Assembly (NCBI GenBank): GCA_930633495.1
Contig: CAKNFJ010000002.1
Coordinates: 620,001 to 684,000, forward strand
Source: Hyphomicrobiales bacterium
GTDB lineage: Bacteria; Pseudomonadota; Alphaproteobacteria; Rhizobiales; Beijerinckiaceae
DNA: 64,000 nucleotides
Direction: 5' to 3'
The notes under the pieces were generated by a model. It ran no database searches, had not been told where the DNA came from, and saw only the letters and a list, made by a program, of their open reading frames with translations. Both the position numbers and the translations under genes were made by a program. Positions within the stretch are counted from its first letter, which is position 1, and each line of letters starts with the position of its first letter. Below are positions 9,140 through 17,843 of this stretch, in pieces.

Positions 9140-9954
9140 CACAGTCTCCTCAAGGTCCGTGCGACCCAGCCTTCCTGCTGAGCCGTCCGCGAGGCTCGCG
9201 GCGCCGGCGATGGCAGACTCGCGAGCTTCGTCTTCGCTGCGGATGATAGCGCCGGAAAGACGTCGATCCCAGCGAGCCCTTCGAGCTCCTTGATCGAGAC
9301 CGTTTTCCACTCGGCGCCCGGGCCGTTGGCAGTGATGTAGGCCGCCGCGGCCTGCCGGCGGGGATCGTAGACCGCCTTGAAGACATGTGTCGGCACCAGG
9401 ACACGGTTGCGCAGGACCTGGAGATCCTTGCCGATATAGAGTGGGCCGGTGACGACATAGAGCTCGCCGCTTCGGAGGGCATACTCGCGTACTGTGGACT
9501 CGATCGACGCCCACAGATTTCGATTGTTGTCAGGGTTTTGCGGAATCATGTTCGCGAGCGAAAAGCTCTCCGCTTGGGCCATTTCGTCCGGCATGTTGCC
9601 CGACGGGGCCAAGTGGCCGCGGTCGAAGCCGGAGCGGACGTAATCCGAAAGCTCGGCGCGCTCGCCCACTGGCAAAGCCGCTTCGGCATGGAACAGGTTT
9701 TGCCGGTCGAGGCTGCGGGCGCTGCGCACACTTTCGCGGGTGAGGTGCTCAGCTGACCACAGCGCCGATCGTGTCACGCCGGAATGTAGCAGCGCGAAGG
9801 CTGAGAAGCAGAGAGGCCTGACCTTCTGCGACATCACCTGCCCGACGTCGGGGGCGACGCCGCCAGCGAAGAAAACGGGACATTGGGTTGGCGCCGCGAC
9901 CGCTGTCAGCGTCGACGCGATAAGGAGGGCGGAAGCGAGGAGGGCTTTACGCAT
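9136..9954 (-). CDS. secreted DNA/RNA non-specific endonuclease
   Basis: A 272-residue protein beginning at ATG 9954 with a Sec signal peptide (MRKALLASALLIAS...AVAA). The beta-beta-alpha-metal nuclease core is present: FDRGHLAPSGNM with the catalytic histidine (DRGH), followed by MIPQNPDNNRNLW containing the Mg-binding asparagines. This is the NUC1/Serratia nuclease (endonuclease G) family, expected to act in the periplasm or outside the cell. It is about the usual size for that family. An upstream start would add 27 residues without a signal-like N-terminus. Periplasmic nucleases occur on conjugative plasmids. The downstream gene at 9139 overlaps it. Confidence 0.88.
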   Translation of the reverse strand: MRKALLASALLIASTLTAVAAPTQCPVFFAGGVAPDVGQVMSQKVRPLCFSAFALLHSGVTRSALWSAEHLTRESVRSARSLDRQNLFHAEAALPVGERAELSDYVRSGFDRGHLAPSGNMPDEMAQAESFSLANMIPQNPDNNRNLWASIESTVREYALRSGELYVVTGPLYIGKDLQVLRNRVLVPTHVFKAVYDPRRQAAAAYITANGPGAEWKTVSIKELEGLAGIDVFPALSSAAKTKLASLPSPAPRASRTAQQEGWVARTLRRLW

Positions 9955-10091
9955 CCCCGAAGCGTGAGCGTGTTCCTTGAAACCCACAACGCGCTGACGC
10001 CCCGATCCTGGGGACGAGCGACCGGCTCCCGCCACGCGTTAACGCAATCCCCAGCGAGAAGGTTACTAAATCTTTAACGATCCGCCCGCGC

Positions 10092-11906
10092 ATGCGATCC
10101 TTGGTGCATTCAACAATTGAATCGCCGGTCCATCGCATGATCCTTCGTTTCCTCAAAATTGCCGCGCTCCTGATGGCTCTGATGCCTTCGCCGATCGCCT
10201 TCGCCGGTAGCTCGAATAATGGCCAGATGACTTTCGGCGATGTGATGCGCCTTGGCCAGGACGGGAGCCTGAAGAAGATCATCGTGCTCGGTGAACGGGA
10301 AGCCCTCGTCGAGACGAAAGAGGGAGCTCGGGCTGCGGCCACCATGCCTCTCAATCAGACCTGGGCGACGGAACTCGCGAAGGCGGGCGTTAACGTGGAG
10401 TTCCAGGCAGCGGACCAGTCCACGCTCGGGCTTTCGCTCTCGATCTTCAGCGTCGTCGTCCAGGGTCTCGGGCTGTTCCTCATGGTCGGCCTGGTGGTCT
10501 GGCTGCTGCGCACCGCGCGAAGCAAGATGGCTGTAGCCGATTTCGTGAAGCCGCACGAGCTCAAGGATCGTGTGCTGTTCGAGCACGTCGCCGGTGCCGC
10601 GGAAGGCAAGGAAGCGCTCAAGGACATCGTCGACTATCTGCGCGACCCGTCCCGCTTCGACGCGGTCGGCGCCAAGCCTCGTAACGGCGTCCTTCTCGTC
10701 GGCGATCCAGGCAATGGAAAGACGCTGCTCGCCAAAGCCGTCGCCGGCGAAGCGGGCGTCGCGTTCATGGCTTGCTCGGGCTCTCAGTTCCAGGAGATGT
10801 TCGCTGGCGTGGGCGCCGCCCGGGTGCGAGCGATGTTCAAGAAGCTGCGAAAAGCGGCACCCGCCATCCTGTTCATCGACGAGATCGACAGCCTCGGGAA
10901 GAAGCGCTCGGCCGGCTCGTCTTCGGTCGAGAACGACTCCGCGAACACCCTCAACGAACTCCTGACGCAGCTCGACGGCCTGGCCTCCGGCAGCGGCATC
11001 GTCGTCATCGGTGCGACAAACCGCGTGGAGGTGTTGGATCCGGCGCTCATCCGCGCCGGCCGCTTCGACATGCACGTCGTCGTGCCAGCACCGGATCAGA
11101 AGGCGCGCACCGAGATCCTGAAGGTCGCCAGCCGCGACGTCGAACTCGCCGACGACATCGACTTCGTCAAGATCGCACGCGGCACCCCCGGGTTCTCTGG
11201 CGCGGATCTCGCCATCCTGGTCAATGAGGCGGCGATCCTCGCTGGGAAGCGCTCTGCGCACCAGGTCACCATGGCCGACTTCGATCAGGCCCGCGATAAC
11301 AAGATCCTCGGCGGGGCGCGCGGCACGCTGATGATCGACCCTGCCGAGCTGGAGACCATCATTGCGCACGAGAGCGGGCATGCCCTGGCCAACGTGCTTC
11401 TCCCGGCTTGTGACCCCATTCACAAGGGCACCGTGACGCCGCGCGGCCGATCCCTTGGCCACATCGCCACGATGCCTCTCAAGGACCGCGTTCTGGTTAC
11501 GCGAACCAAGTTCCAGTCAGAGCTTGTCGTCCTGCTCGCTGGTCGCGCGGCGGAGGAGATCTTCTTCGGCGCGGACATGGTCACCAGCGGAGCAACCTCC
11601 GATAGCGATCTCGCGACAACGATCGCATGGGACATGGTTGCCAGGTACGGCATGGGCACGAGCATGGCGAGCCGGGTCGGCTCCTCTCGCCCGCTTTCGG
11701 AGGAGAGCAAGCGGCGCGTCGACGAAGAGGTCGAAGAGCTCATCCGGGTCAGCTATGAGCGCGCGAAGGAGCTCCTTCTGGCGAACAGGCCCGCCCTGGA
11801 CGAGCTCTGCGCGCGGTTCCGCGAGGAGGACACGCTTGATGGGGACGAGATCCGCCGGATCGTCGCCGAGGCCTCCACCCTTAGCGCGGCTAGCTCGGTC
11901 GATTAA
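10092..11906 (+). CDS. FtsH-like membrane AAA+ zinc metalloprotease
   Basis: A 604-residue membrane-anchored ATP-dependent protease. N-terminal signal/TM segment about 16-38, short periplasmic region, TM2 about 115-140. AAA+ module: Walker A GDPGNGKT (204-211, Asn where most FtsH have Thr), pore loop FMACSGSQFQEMF, Walker B ILFIDEID, arginine finger region RAGRFD. Protease: zinc site HESGH (426-430) and the third-ligand region TSGATSDSDLATT. Catalytic residues are intact. Start is ATG 10092 or ATG 10137 (MILRFLKIA), neither with a clear ribosome-binding site. The chromosome normally has its own ftsH, so this is probably an accessory copy; substrates are unknown. Confidence 0.92.
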   Translation: MRSLVHSTIESPVHRMILRFLKIAALLMALMPSPIAFAGSSNNGQMTFGDVMRLGQDGSLKKIIVLGEREALVETKEGARAAATMPLNQTWATELAKAGVNVEFQAADQSTLGLSLSIFSVVVQGLGLFLMVGLVVWLLRTARSKMAVADFVKPHELKDRVLFEHVAGAAEGKEALKDIVDYLRDPSRFDAVGAKPRNGVLLVGDPGNGKTLLAKAVAGEAGVAFMACSGSQFQEMFAGVGAARVRAMFKKLRKAAPAILFIDEIDSLGKKRSAGSSSVENDSANTLNELLTQLDGLASGSGIVVIGATNRVEVLDPALIRAGRFDMHVVVPAPDQKARTEILKVASRDVELADDIDFVKIARGTPGFSGADLAILVNEAAILAGKRSAHQVTMADFDQARDNKILGGARGTLMIDPAELETIIAHESGHALANVLLPACDPIHKGTVTPRGRSLGHIATMPLKDRVLVTRTKFQSELVVLLAGRAAEEIFFGADMVTSGATSDSDLATTIAWDMVARYGMGTSMASRVGSSRPLSEESKRRVDEEVEELIRVSYERAKELLLANRPALDELCARFREEDTLDGDEIRRIVAEASTLSAASSVD

Positions 11907-11957
11907 CCGGGAAGGCGTGCTGTACGACCTGCTCGACCAAGGCGCTGCTGCCCGCCA

Positions 11958-12467
11958 TCATTTCCGATATCCGTGAAGCGCGTATTCTCCCCAGGCTCTG
12001 GAAACCGATTCACCAACGTCAAGCTCGCAATATCGGATTACGTCTTCGCGCCCAGCGATGCTGCGCCCGATTAGCGCAACGGCCCTGCGCTGAGCCGGAT
12101 CGAGCCATGTTACCCGGTCTCTCAATCGGTCGAGCTTGCCCGTCTCCGCGGAAACCTCTGGAGAAAATGAGCCCGCGAAGCTGATAAGTGCGCGAGGAAC
12201 CTCCAGCCCGTACGCTCCGACGTGAACCAGCCATGCGGGGAGCCATGCAACGAAGGTCGGGCCACTCATTAGACCGAGGAGCGCACCAAAATGGCCTTCC
12301 TGCATGTCCTCCAGCGTGATGTCTTCCCACGAATTGATCGGATGCAACAGTTCGCTAGCGAAAAATACGCCATAGAGATCCCCGATTGGAGTTGGGTCCT
12401 CTCCTCCAGACCCCGAATTCGGAAACGCCTCCCGGACCACACGCAGAATATCCTGATGATCCATCAT
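11958..12467 (-). CDS. unknown protein coupled to secreted protein gene
   Basis: A 169-residue protein whose ATG (12467) overlaps the stop of the upstream gene (ATGA). It begins MMDHQDILRVVREAFPNS and has a central hydrophobic region FVAWLPAWLVHVGAYGLEVP, followed by a helical C-terminus. It looks cytoplasmic, with no signal peptide. Not recognised with certainty. Coupling to a small secreted, cysteine-containing protein leaves open an effector/immunity arrangement, which is only inference. Confidence 0.7.
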   Translation of the reverse strand: MMDHQDILRVVREAFPNSGSGGEDPTPIGDLYGVFFASELLHPINSWEDITLEDMQEGHFGALLGLMSGPTFVAWLPAWLVHVGAYGLEVPRALISFAGSFSPEVSAETGKLDRLRDRVTWLDPAQRRAVALIGRSIAGREDVIRYCELDVGESVSRAWGEYALHGYRK

Positions 12468-12958
12468 TGACCGGCCATCTCGATGCAGTTCCGATAAGCG
12501 TTGTTGTTCTGCTCGATCTGCTTTTTGTGGTTCGCGTCACCACCCCTAAAGCACGTCGTTTCCCGCCTCGATCTCGCGATTGCGCAGGCAATGAAACTGT
12601 CGGCCTTATCCAACAAAGCTGCCCGCGTATTGGTACGAATGCAACGCGTGGTCGGTGGACTTTTACAGGCCTGGTTCACCTCCGCGTTTAACCGACGATA
12701 CTGCTCCGGCCCGCAATCACCCGGTGGCGGCAGCCCTGCATCTTTGTTGAATTTGTGGACCAGCGCGGCGCCACCGCCGATCGCAACCGCGCAGCTGATC
12801 TTGTGATCGAGGCACGCCTTGGCGGCCTTGTACGCGAGAACGCCGCCTCCGACACCCACGCCCAGCTTGAGGGCGCCCGGGCTCGGCATGACAGCGGTCT
12901 GCGCCTGAGCGACGATCGGAGTGAGAAGGAGCGCGGCGGACAGCATGAGGATCTTCAT
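12464..12958 (-). CDS. secreted cysteine-containing unknown protein
   Basis: A 164-residue protein with a clear signal peptide (MKILMLSAALLLTPIVAQAQ). The mature part has a glycine-rich hydrophobic stretch (KLGVGVGGGVLAYKA), paired cysteines, and a C-terminal NNNAYRNCIEMAGQ that resembles ends seen in some secreted polymorphic-toxin-type proteins (recollection, not verified). The 100 bases upstream contain an AAGGAT motif (13001-13006, complement). The next gene, 11958-12467, is translationally coupled. Confidence 0.72.
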   Translation of the reverse strand: MKILMLSAALLLTPIVAQAQTAVMPSPGALKLGVGVGGGVLAYKAAKACLDHKISCAVAIGGGAALVHKFNKDAGLPPPGDCGPEQYRRLNAEVNQACKSPPTTRCIRTNTRAALLDKADSFIACAIARSRRETTCFRGGDANHKKQIEQNNNAYRNCIEMAGQ

Positions 12959-13025
12959 CCATCCGTCATAGCAGGCATGGCTTCAAGGACCGGAAACCCA
13001 ATCCTTAAAATCGACAGCACCCGCA

Positions 13026-13979
13026 TCAACGGGCTGGCCGCATTCCCGGCGCTGGCTTCCCTGCCCAGACCAGGTGATTCGGATCGAGCTCGGTCTCGCC
13101 CTCATGGCGGTAAGCGGCCAGATGCCCGGCCTTTGCCACGGAGAAGTCGAGGCAGGTCCGCCGCGGATGCAAAATGCGCGGCTCGCCGGCCATCCAGTAG
13201 TGCCCGAAGAACACGAGCCGCTCCTCGCCGAGATCCGCGAGCCAGTCCGATCCGATTGCCTCTTCCGGCAGGAAGGACGCCGTCTCTTCGTCGACGAGCG
13301 CGGCCAAGCGGAAGGTGGTGGCTTCTTCATCCCACCACCGGACACGGGTGTTCTTCCGCTCGTGCCCATCCTTGTCGAAGAAGGTCACACCGTGCGGCAG
13401 CGCGACCTCCGGGCCCTTCAGCAGCGTCTCGGTGATCTCGTAGGCCCTGGTGCCCTTCGTGAGCGCCTGGAGCCATCCTTCCTCGGTCAGCACATGGTTC
13501 GCGTCGATCAGCCCCGCCAGCTCGGCCTGCAGATCACGGTGCCAGCAGGCGTGGATCGCCACAGCGCCGTCGAATTCGACCCAGAGCGGCAGCGAACGAA
13601 ACCATGAGACGATCTCCTTGTGCAGATCGCTGTCGTTGCCAACCGCGTCGAGGAAAGCGGCATGCTGCGCGCGGTTCTTCGTTCCGCGCGTTCTGAAATG
13701 CCGGCCAGGCGCGTCCGGCACCTCGGTTGCCCATGCCACCGCGTTGAATTCGTGATTGCCCTGGATCGCCTCGGCGCTTCCGGCATCCACCATCCTGCGA
13801 ACGATGCCGACGACGTCGAGCTGACGCGGTCCGCGGTCGATATAATCGCCGCAGAACACCGCCGTCATCGACGGATGGCGCCACGCGCCGCCGGTGAGCT
13901 GAAAGCCGCTCTCTGCCAGCAACGCTTCGAGCTCATCCGCGTGCCCGTGCACGTCGCCTATGAAAAGCCTGTCAGCCAT
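13026..13979 (-). CDS. PP2A-like metallophosphatase 1
   Basis: A 317-residue calcineurin-like phosphoesterase, probable protein phosphatase or nucleotide hydrolase. The N-terminal metal-binding signatures are complete: GDVHGH, then FCGDYIDRGP, then IQGNHEFN, with later histidines in VAIHACWH and VFFGHYWMAGEP. The spacing matches the serine/threonine phosphatase subgroup (PrpA/PrpB-like and diadenosine polyphosphatase-like). The last gene of a pair: its start overlaps the end of the second metallophosphatase gene by 8 bases. No TM segment or signal peptide, so probably cytosolic. Confidence 0.88.
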   Translation of the reverse strand: MADRLFIGDVHGHADELEALLAESGFQLTGGAWRHPSMTAVFCGDYIDRGPRQLDVVGIVRRMVDAGSAEAIQGNHEFNAVAWATEVPDAPGRHFRTRGTKNRAQHAAFLDAVGNDSDLHKEIVSWFRSLPLWVEFDGAVAIHACWHRDLQAELAGLIDANHVLTEEGWLQALTKGTRAYEITETLLKGPEVALPHGVTFFDKDGHERKNTRVRWWDEEATTFRLAALVDEETASFLPEEAIGSDWLADLGEERLVFFGHYWMAGEPRILHPRRTCLDFSVAKAGHLAAYRHEGETELDPNHLVWAGKPAPGMRPAR

Positions 13980-14805
13980 GTCGCATGCCTACCGATTCAA
14001 ACGAGAAGGCCGCGTCAGGCGTATCGCCGACCGGTCCTGCAAAAACGAAGTCGTCGGGACGCATCATGGTCGAGACGGTTTTGATTTCCATTGTCCCGGT
14101 CGCGATGGCCAGCGCTGTCAGCGCGCCTTCTTCCCGGCCCAGGCCGAAGACGGCGCCGGAATCGAGCGCGACGACGTTTCCAAGCTTGGCGACGCGCCGC
14201 AGAGGTGTGTGTCCCACATAAACGCGGCCGATGCCCTGGACACCGGTCTCATCGAGCCTGTGAATGCGGTCGCGGCCCCAAAGCGCGACCTCCGCAACGC
14301 CTGCGTCTCCGGCTTCGAGCGCAGCGGTGAAGGCCTGCCATCTCATGCCACGCGGAACGTCAGCGTGCACCACGCCAACCATGCCGCGGTCGGTCTCGAT
14401 CTCCAGTGCCAGAGGCAGCTTCCAGAGTGCATCGAGAATGTCCGAGCGAAGTTCGTCGGGAGTATCCCGCCACCACGAGAAGCCGTTCCGGCTATGGAGA
14501 AACTCCAACACGCCGGGGTGGGCATCGCCGTTTTGATAGGCCTCCAGGAGCATGCCTTCATGGTTGCCGAGGACTGCCTCGACGAAAGAGCAAGACAGGA
14601 ATTTCGCCGTCCGATGCGAACCCGGGCCGCGGTCGATCATGTCGCCGACTGAGATCAATCGGTCGCAGGATTGATCGAAGTTCATCTTCTCCATGGCGCG
14701 CAGGACGAGATCGAACATGCCGTGGATATCGCCGACAATCACGTCCTTCCCCTTGGTGTTCAGGGGCAGCCGCTTCACAGCAGGCTTCGGCAGTCGCTTC
14801 AGCAT
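13972..14805 (-). CDS. PP2A-like metallophosphatase 2
   Basis: A 277-residue calcineurin-like phosphoesterase related to phage lambda phosphatase and bacterial PrpA. Motifs: GDIHGM, VGDMIDRGPGS, LGNHEGM, VVHADVP and YVGHTPL. All expected metal ligands appear present. It is the first gene of the pair with 13026-13979, overlapping by 8 bases. The two paralogues are clearly diverged, so this is not a recent duplication. Substrate unknown. Confidence 0.88.
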   Translation of the reverse strand: MLKRLPKPAVKRLPLNTKGKDVIVGDIHGMFDLVLRAMEKMNFDQSCDRLISVGDMIDRGPGSHRTAKFLSCSFVEAVLGNHEGMLLEAYQNGDAHPGVLEFLHSRNGFSWWRDTPDELRSDILDALWKLPLALEIETDRGMVGVVHADVPRGMRWQAFTAALEAGDAGVAEVALWGRDRIHRLDETGVQGIGRVYVGHTPLRRVAKLGNVVALDSGAVFGLGREEGALTALAIATGTMEIKTVSTMMRPDDFVFAGPVGDTPDAAFSFESVGMRHG

Positions 14806-14935
14806 TTTCCCGTCACCGCTTGATGGAATCGGACGAGCCGCGCAAGGAAATCGGCTTCAATCCACGGTGGCGCGGTATCCTGAAAGCTGCAATCATCGCC
14901 CACTGACGATCCCCCGATAGATTCTTGAAAGCCCG

Positions 14936-15532
14936 ATGCCCCGCGGTCGTATTCCTGTGATCACAAACCTGGCCGGCCATCTGCTGGTGTCACCTCCGGG
15001 CGGCGCCTCCCGGCACATCGTCTACGTTTGCGAGCATGCCGATGCCGATCACACGGCGTTCGGCCTTCGGCTGGACAATCCCGTCCCCGAGCTCGACTTC
15101 AGCCAGGTTCTCGTGCAGCAGGAGGTCATCACCCCTGAAGAGAGCCTCATCCTCCCCGATGAGACCAAGCGCATTCCGGTCCTCCATGGCGGTGACAATG
15201 ACGGCCGCCGCGGTTTCATCCTGCATTCGAGCGACGTCTTCCTCCCTGATCAGACCCAGAAGATCAGCGAGATGATCTCGCTGACGCGCACCCCTGATCT
15301 CTTGCGCGCGATCGGCCGCCGCAGCGGGCCGCGACGCGTCCTCTTCGCGATCGGTAGCCGTGCCTGGTCGCCTGGCGCGGTGACGAAGGAGATCTTCGAG
15401 GGCGACTGGCTCGTCTGCCCCGGGGAGCCCGAGATCGTCTTCGGTGCCAACCCGGAGGAGCAATATGCGATGGCGCTCGCACATCTCGGCTTGAACGCCG
15501 CGACCAGAATTTCTGCACCCGGCTTCGCCTGA
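14936..15532 (+). CDS. YqgE/AlgH family protein
   Basis: A 198-residue protein of the YqgE/AlgH (UPF0301) family: GHLLVSPP near the N-terminus, HIVYVCEHADADHTAFGLRLDNP, VLHGGDNDGRRGFILHS, and the C-terminal RVLFAIGSRAWSPGAVTKEIFEGDW. Length is typical for the family, though the usual GGP triplet is changed to GGD. The biochemical role of the family is unclear (AlgH was linked to alginate regulation in Pseudomonas). Its stop directly abuts the start of the next gene (TGAATG), so the two form an operon. Confidence 0.82.
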   Translation: MPRGRIPVITNLAGHLLVSPPGGASRHIVYVCEHADADHTAFGLRLDNPVPELDFSQVLVQQEVITPEESLILPDETKRIPVLHGGDNDGRRGFILHSSDVFLPDQTQKISEMISLTRTPDLLRAIGRRSGPRRVLFAIGSRAWSPGAVTKEIFEGDWLVCPGEPEIVFGANPEEQYAMALAHLGLNAATRISAPGFA

Positions 15533-16240
15533 ATGCCGATCATCGCACGCAACCACAGGCAGGATGCCTGGCAGCCGCTGAAGGACTGGCCGTCGGACAC
15601 CTATGTCCAGTGGGGCGGGCGAGGCGTGGTTCTGCGAGCGGACGATGAGGGCGGCTCCTACTCGACAGCGTTCTTCGAGGCCATGCCCGCCGGCGGCGGC
15701 TTCATCCGCGGCGAAGGCAAGTCGATCGAAGAGGCAGAGGCTGATGCGTTCGCTCGCTTCGCGAAGGAGGACGCTTGCCGGCCTCATCGCTGGGGGCGCC
15801 GCGGCTACACCAATGGCGGTGCAAAATGCCTGCGTTGCGGGTCCTTCAGGACGGCCTTCAAGCCGATCTACGAGATCGGAGCGTGGCGCGCTCCGCTCAG
15901 CGCGACGGAGCTATCCCTGCTGCAAATGGGTGGAACGCGTCAACGCGCAGATGACGCGCCCGATGTGAACCGGCGCCGGAGGCACCTCTACCTGCGGGCG
16001 CGCCTTGCTGGTCTGACGATCCCCGACGCCGGCGATGAGACTGACGAGGACGAATTCGAGCAGATCTGCCGCGTGTTGGTCGCTCGCTGGTTTGCCTCGC
16101 GTCTGCCGGAAATGACCTCGACCGAGGAGCGTCCGAAGTCATCGCTGATGGGAGAGGTGTTCGACCGCATGCACCTGCGATCGCTTATGCGCGACGCGAT
16201 CGAGCTCGGGTTCCTGCCGCCGGAGATGGCTCCGGCCTAG
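15533..16240 (+). CDS. unknown protein with possible zinc knuckle
   Basis: A 235-residue protein immediately following the AlgH-like gene. The first half has YSTAFFEAMPAGGGFIRGEGKSIEEAEADA, then a possible metal site: C.PHRWGRRGYTNGGAKCLRCG, with Cys, His and a CxxC. The C-terminal half is helical and acidic to mixed. I do not recognise a named family. It converges on the Panacea-domain gene, overlapping its stop by 4 bases. Confidence 0.72.
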   Translation: MPIIARNHRQDAWQPLKDWPSDTYVQWGGRGVVLRADDEGGSYSTAFFEAMPAGGGFIRGEGKSIEEAEADAFARFAKEDACRPHRWGRRGYTNGGAKCLRCGSFRTAFKPIYEIGAWRAPLSATELSLLQMGGTRQRADDAPDVNRRRRHLYLRARLAGLTIPDAGDETDEDEFEQICRVLVARWFASRLPEMTSTEERPKSSLMGEVFDRMHLRSLMRDAIELGFLPPEMAPA

Positions 16241-16683
16241 GCGTCGTGCAGCCAGAGGAATTCCTCGAAGATCGCTCGATCAGAGATCGCGACGACGCGA
16301 TTGCGATCATAGGTCCTCGCCCAGGCTGTCTTCTCGCCGCGAACTGAGTTGGCGATATGGGCTTCCGACAGGGACCCGAGCTTGGCCCAAGCATCCTCGA
16401 TGGCGCTGAGCTCGGATCGCAGCTTGAACTGCGGATAGGCCTGCGCCGGCAGCGGCTGGCGCAGCGGAAGGGCGCCACGCTTGTTCAGTTCCGCCTGCAG
16501 CGCCTGCGAACCCGGGCCGCCGGCCATGGCGAAAAAGCGATCGTCGACGAGAAGACCGCCTTCGGTCTGACCCATGAACTGCATGTGGGCAAAATAGACG
16601 ATGCGCGGCGCGCTCACGGGGGCGACGGTGCCGCGCGACACCTGGATCAGGTGATTGATGGCCTGGAACAGAGAAATGCTCAC
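16237..16683 (-). CDS. Panacea-domain (SocA/DUF4065-like) protein
   Basis: A 148-residue protein. The GTG at 16683 has AGGAA 8 bases upstream; an in-frame start 20 codons further upstream lacks support. The sequence AINHLIQVSRG, then APRIVYFAHMQFMGQTEGGLLVDDRFFAMAGGPGSQALQAEL fits the Panacea (SocA-like antitoxin, DUF4065) fold, in which a helical N-terminus is followed by KLLYFAdm-type and GPv-type motifs. Such proteins usually neutralise an adjacent toxin; here no obvious toxin is adjacent. The divergent neighbour is family A protein 3. Confidence 0.6.
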   Translation of the reverse strand: MSISLFQAINHLIQVSRGTVAPVSAPRIVYFAHMQFMGQTEGGLLVDDRFFAMAGGPGSQALQAELNKRGALPLRQPLPAQAYPQFKLRSELSAIEDAWAKLGSLSEAHIANSVRGEKTAWARTYDRNRVVAISDRAIFEEFLWLHDA

Positions 16684-16832
16684 AACGATATTCCTGAAAT
16701 CGAGATTGGTTCGCAGTGTCCCGGCGGGTGCCGGACGGGTCAATCCGCGGGACCGACTTGCCCGTGGACGGGCGCTCCTGCCTTGCGTCGGCTCGACCTA
16801 TCTTCGAGGACAACCAACGCCGCGGATGTCAC

Positions 16833-17807
16833 ATGCCGATCCTTTCAGTTCCCTTCACCTATGAGGCGACCGTTCGCTACAAGCGGAAGCGATCGACTTC
16901 GAAAGAGTGCTTTCGAGCTGAAATCCCGGTCTCGATCGCAGAGGTGGCCGATCATGACGCTCCCGTCGCGATCCGGACCAAGGACAAGTGGGCGCGTCCG
17001 GTCGAGCAGACCTACCGCTGGCGCGACGGCAAGCTTTGGACGAAGGAGCTGGTCCGGGAAAAACCCGTTTCCCTGAAGACGTTCATCGACTCACTCGGCG
17101 GGACGGGTCACGATCTCAACCCCACTTCAAGGCACTCCGACCGCCAGATCGAACGCGAACTTGATATCCAGGAGATCCACGAAACCGACCGGGAAGAGAT
17201 CGAGCGGAAGGTCCGCCTCGCAGCCTCCGAGATGATGTTCATCGACGGCCTGCAGTGGAGCGTCGTCGACGAGCCGTTCCTCGCGGCCGACATCGAGAGG
17301 GACTATCCGAGCATCCGACTGATCGAAGGCTCCGAGCGTCGGCCTCCGCACCAATCGTTCCGCCTGGACGAGCTCGGGTTCATCAAGGAGATCTATGGCG
17401 ATCGGATCGGGCGCGCGAAGCACCTCCAGGAACCCGAGCAGATCGAGATCCTGATCCCGGAGGCGGTCCGGCGCCGTTTCGAACCAGATCTCCTCCTCGC
17501 GGCAGCCCGTGAAACCGTGCGCACCATGGCCGATCGAATTCCGCTGCTCGACGTCCCCTACTTCTCCGCCTTCGCGGACCTGCGAGACAGCACGCACGCG
17601 CTTGAGCACAAGCTGCGCACCGATCAATCGGCCGATCTGAGCGAGCTGTCCGAGAAGCTGCGCGACGCGCTGCTGCAGATCACCGCCGACCAGCAAAGGC
17701 ATGATCTCGGCGGGGCCTGGTTCCAGGACGACAAGCTTCGGGCTCTGTCCCGCGTGGAGCGGTATCTCGGGGAAATCGAGCTCGGTGCGCTCGAAATGAA
17801 ACTCTGA
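16833..17807 (+). CDS. family A protein 3 (unknown function)
   Basis: A 324-residue protein from the ATG at 16833 (MPILSVPFTYEATV), the start that aligns with the other family members. Family A features: SVPFTYEATVRYKRKRS, IAEVADHDAPVAIRTKD, WRDGKLWTKEL, ASEMMFIDGLQWSVVDEP near residue 140, SFRLDELGFIKEIYGDRIGRA, and IEILIPEAVRRRFEPD. The C-terminal third is helical. It is followed within 40 bases by a GIY-YIG gene on the same strand. Function unknown; no catalytic motif is apparent. Confidence 0.8.
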   Translation: MPILSVPFTYEATVRYKRKRSTSKECFRAEIPVSIAEVADHDAPVAIRTKDKWARPVEQTYRWRDGKLWTKELVREKPVSLKTFIDSLGGTGHDLNPTSRHSDRQIERELDIQEIHETDREEIERKVRLAASEMMFIDGLQWSVVDEPFLAADIERDYPSIRLIEGSERRPPHQSFRLDELGFIKEIYGDRIGRAKHLQEPEQIEILIPEAVRRRFEPDLLLAAARETVRTMADRIPLLDVPYFSAFADLRDSTHALEHKLRTDQSADLSELSEKLRDALLQITADQQRHDLGGAWFQDDKLRALSRVERYLGEIELGALEMKL

Positions 17808-17843
17808 CGCGCGTACGATCGCATCCTCCGCCCGGGGGACGCG

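Noticed and set aside
10110..11462. 450-codon minus-strand frame
   Set aside because: Antisense shadow of the FtsH-like gene, which has all its motifs on the plus strand.
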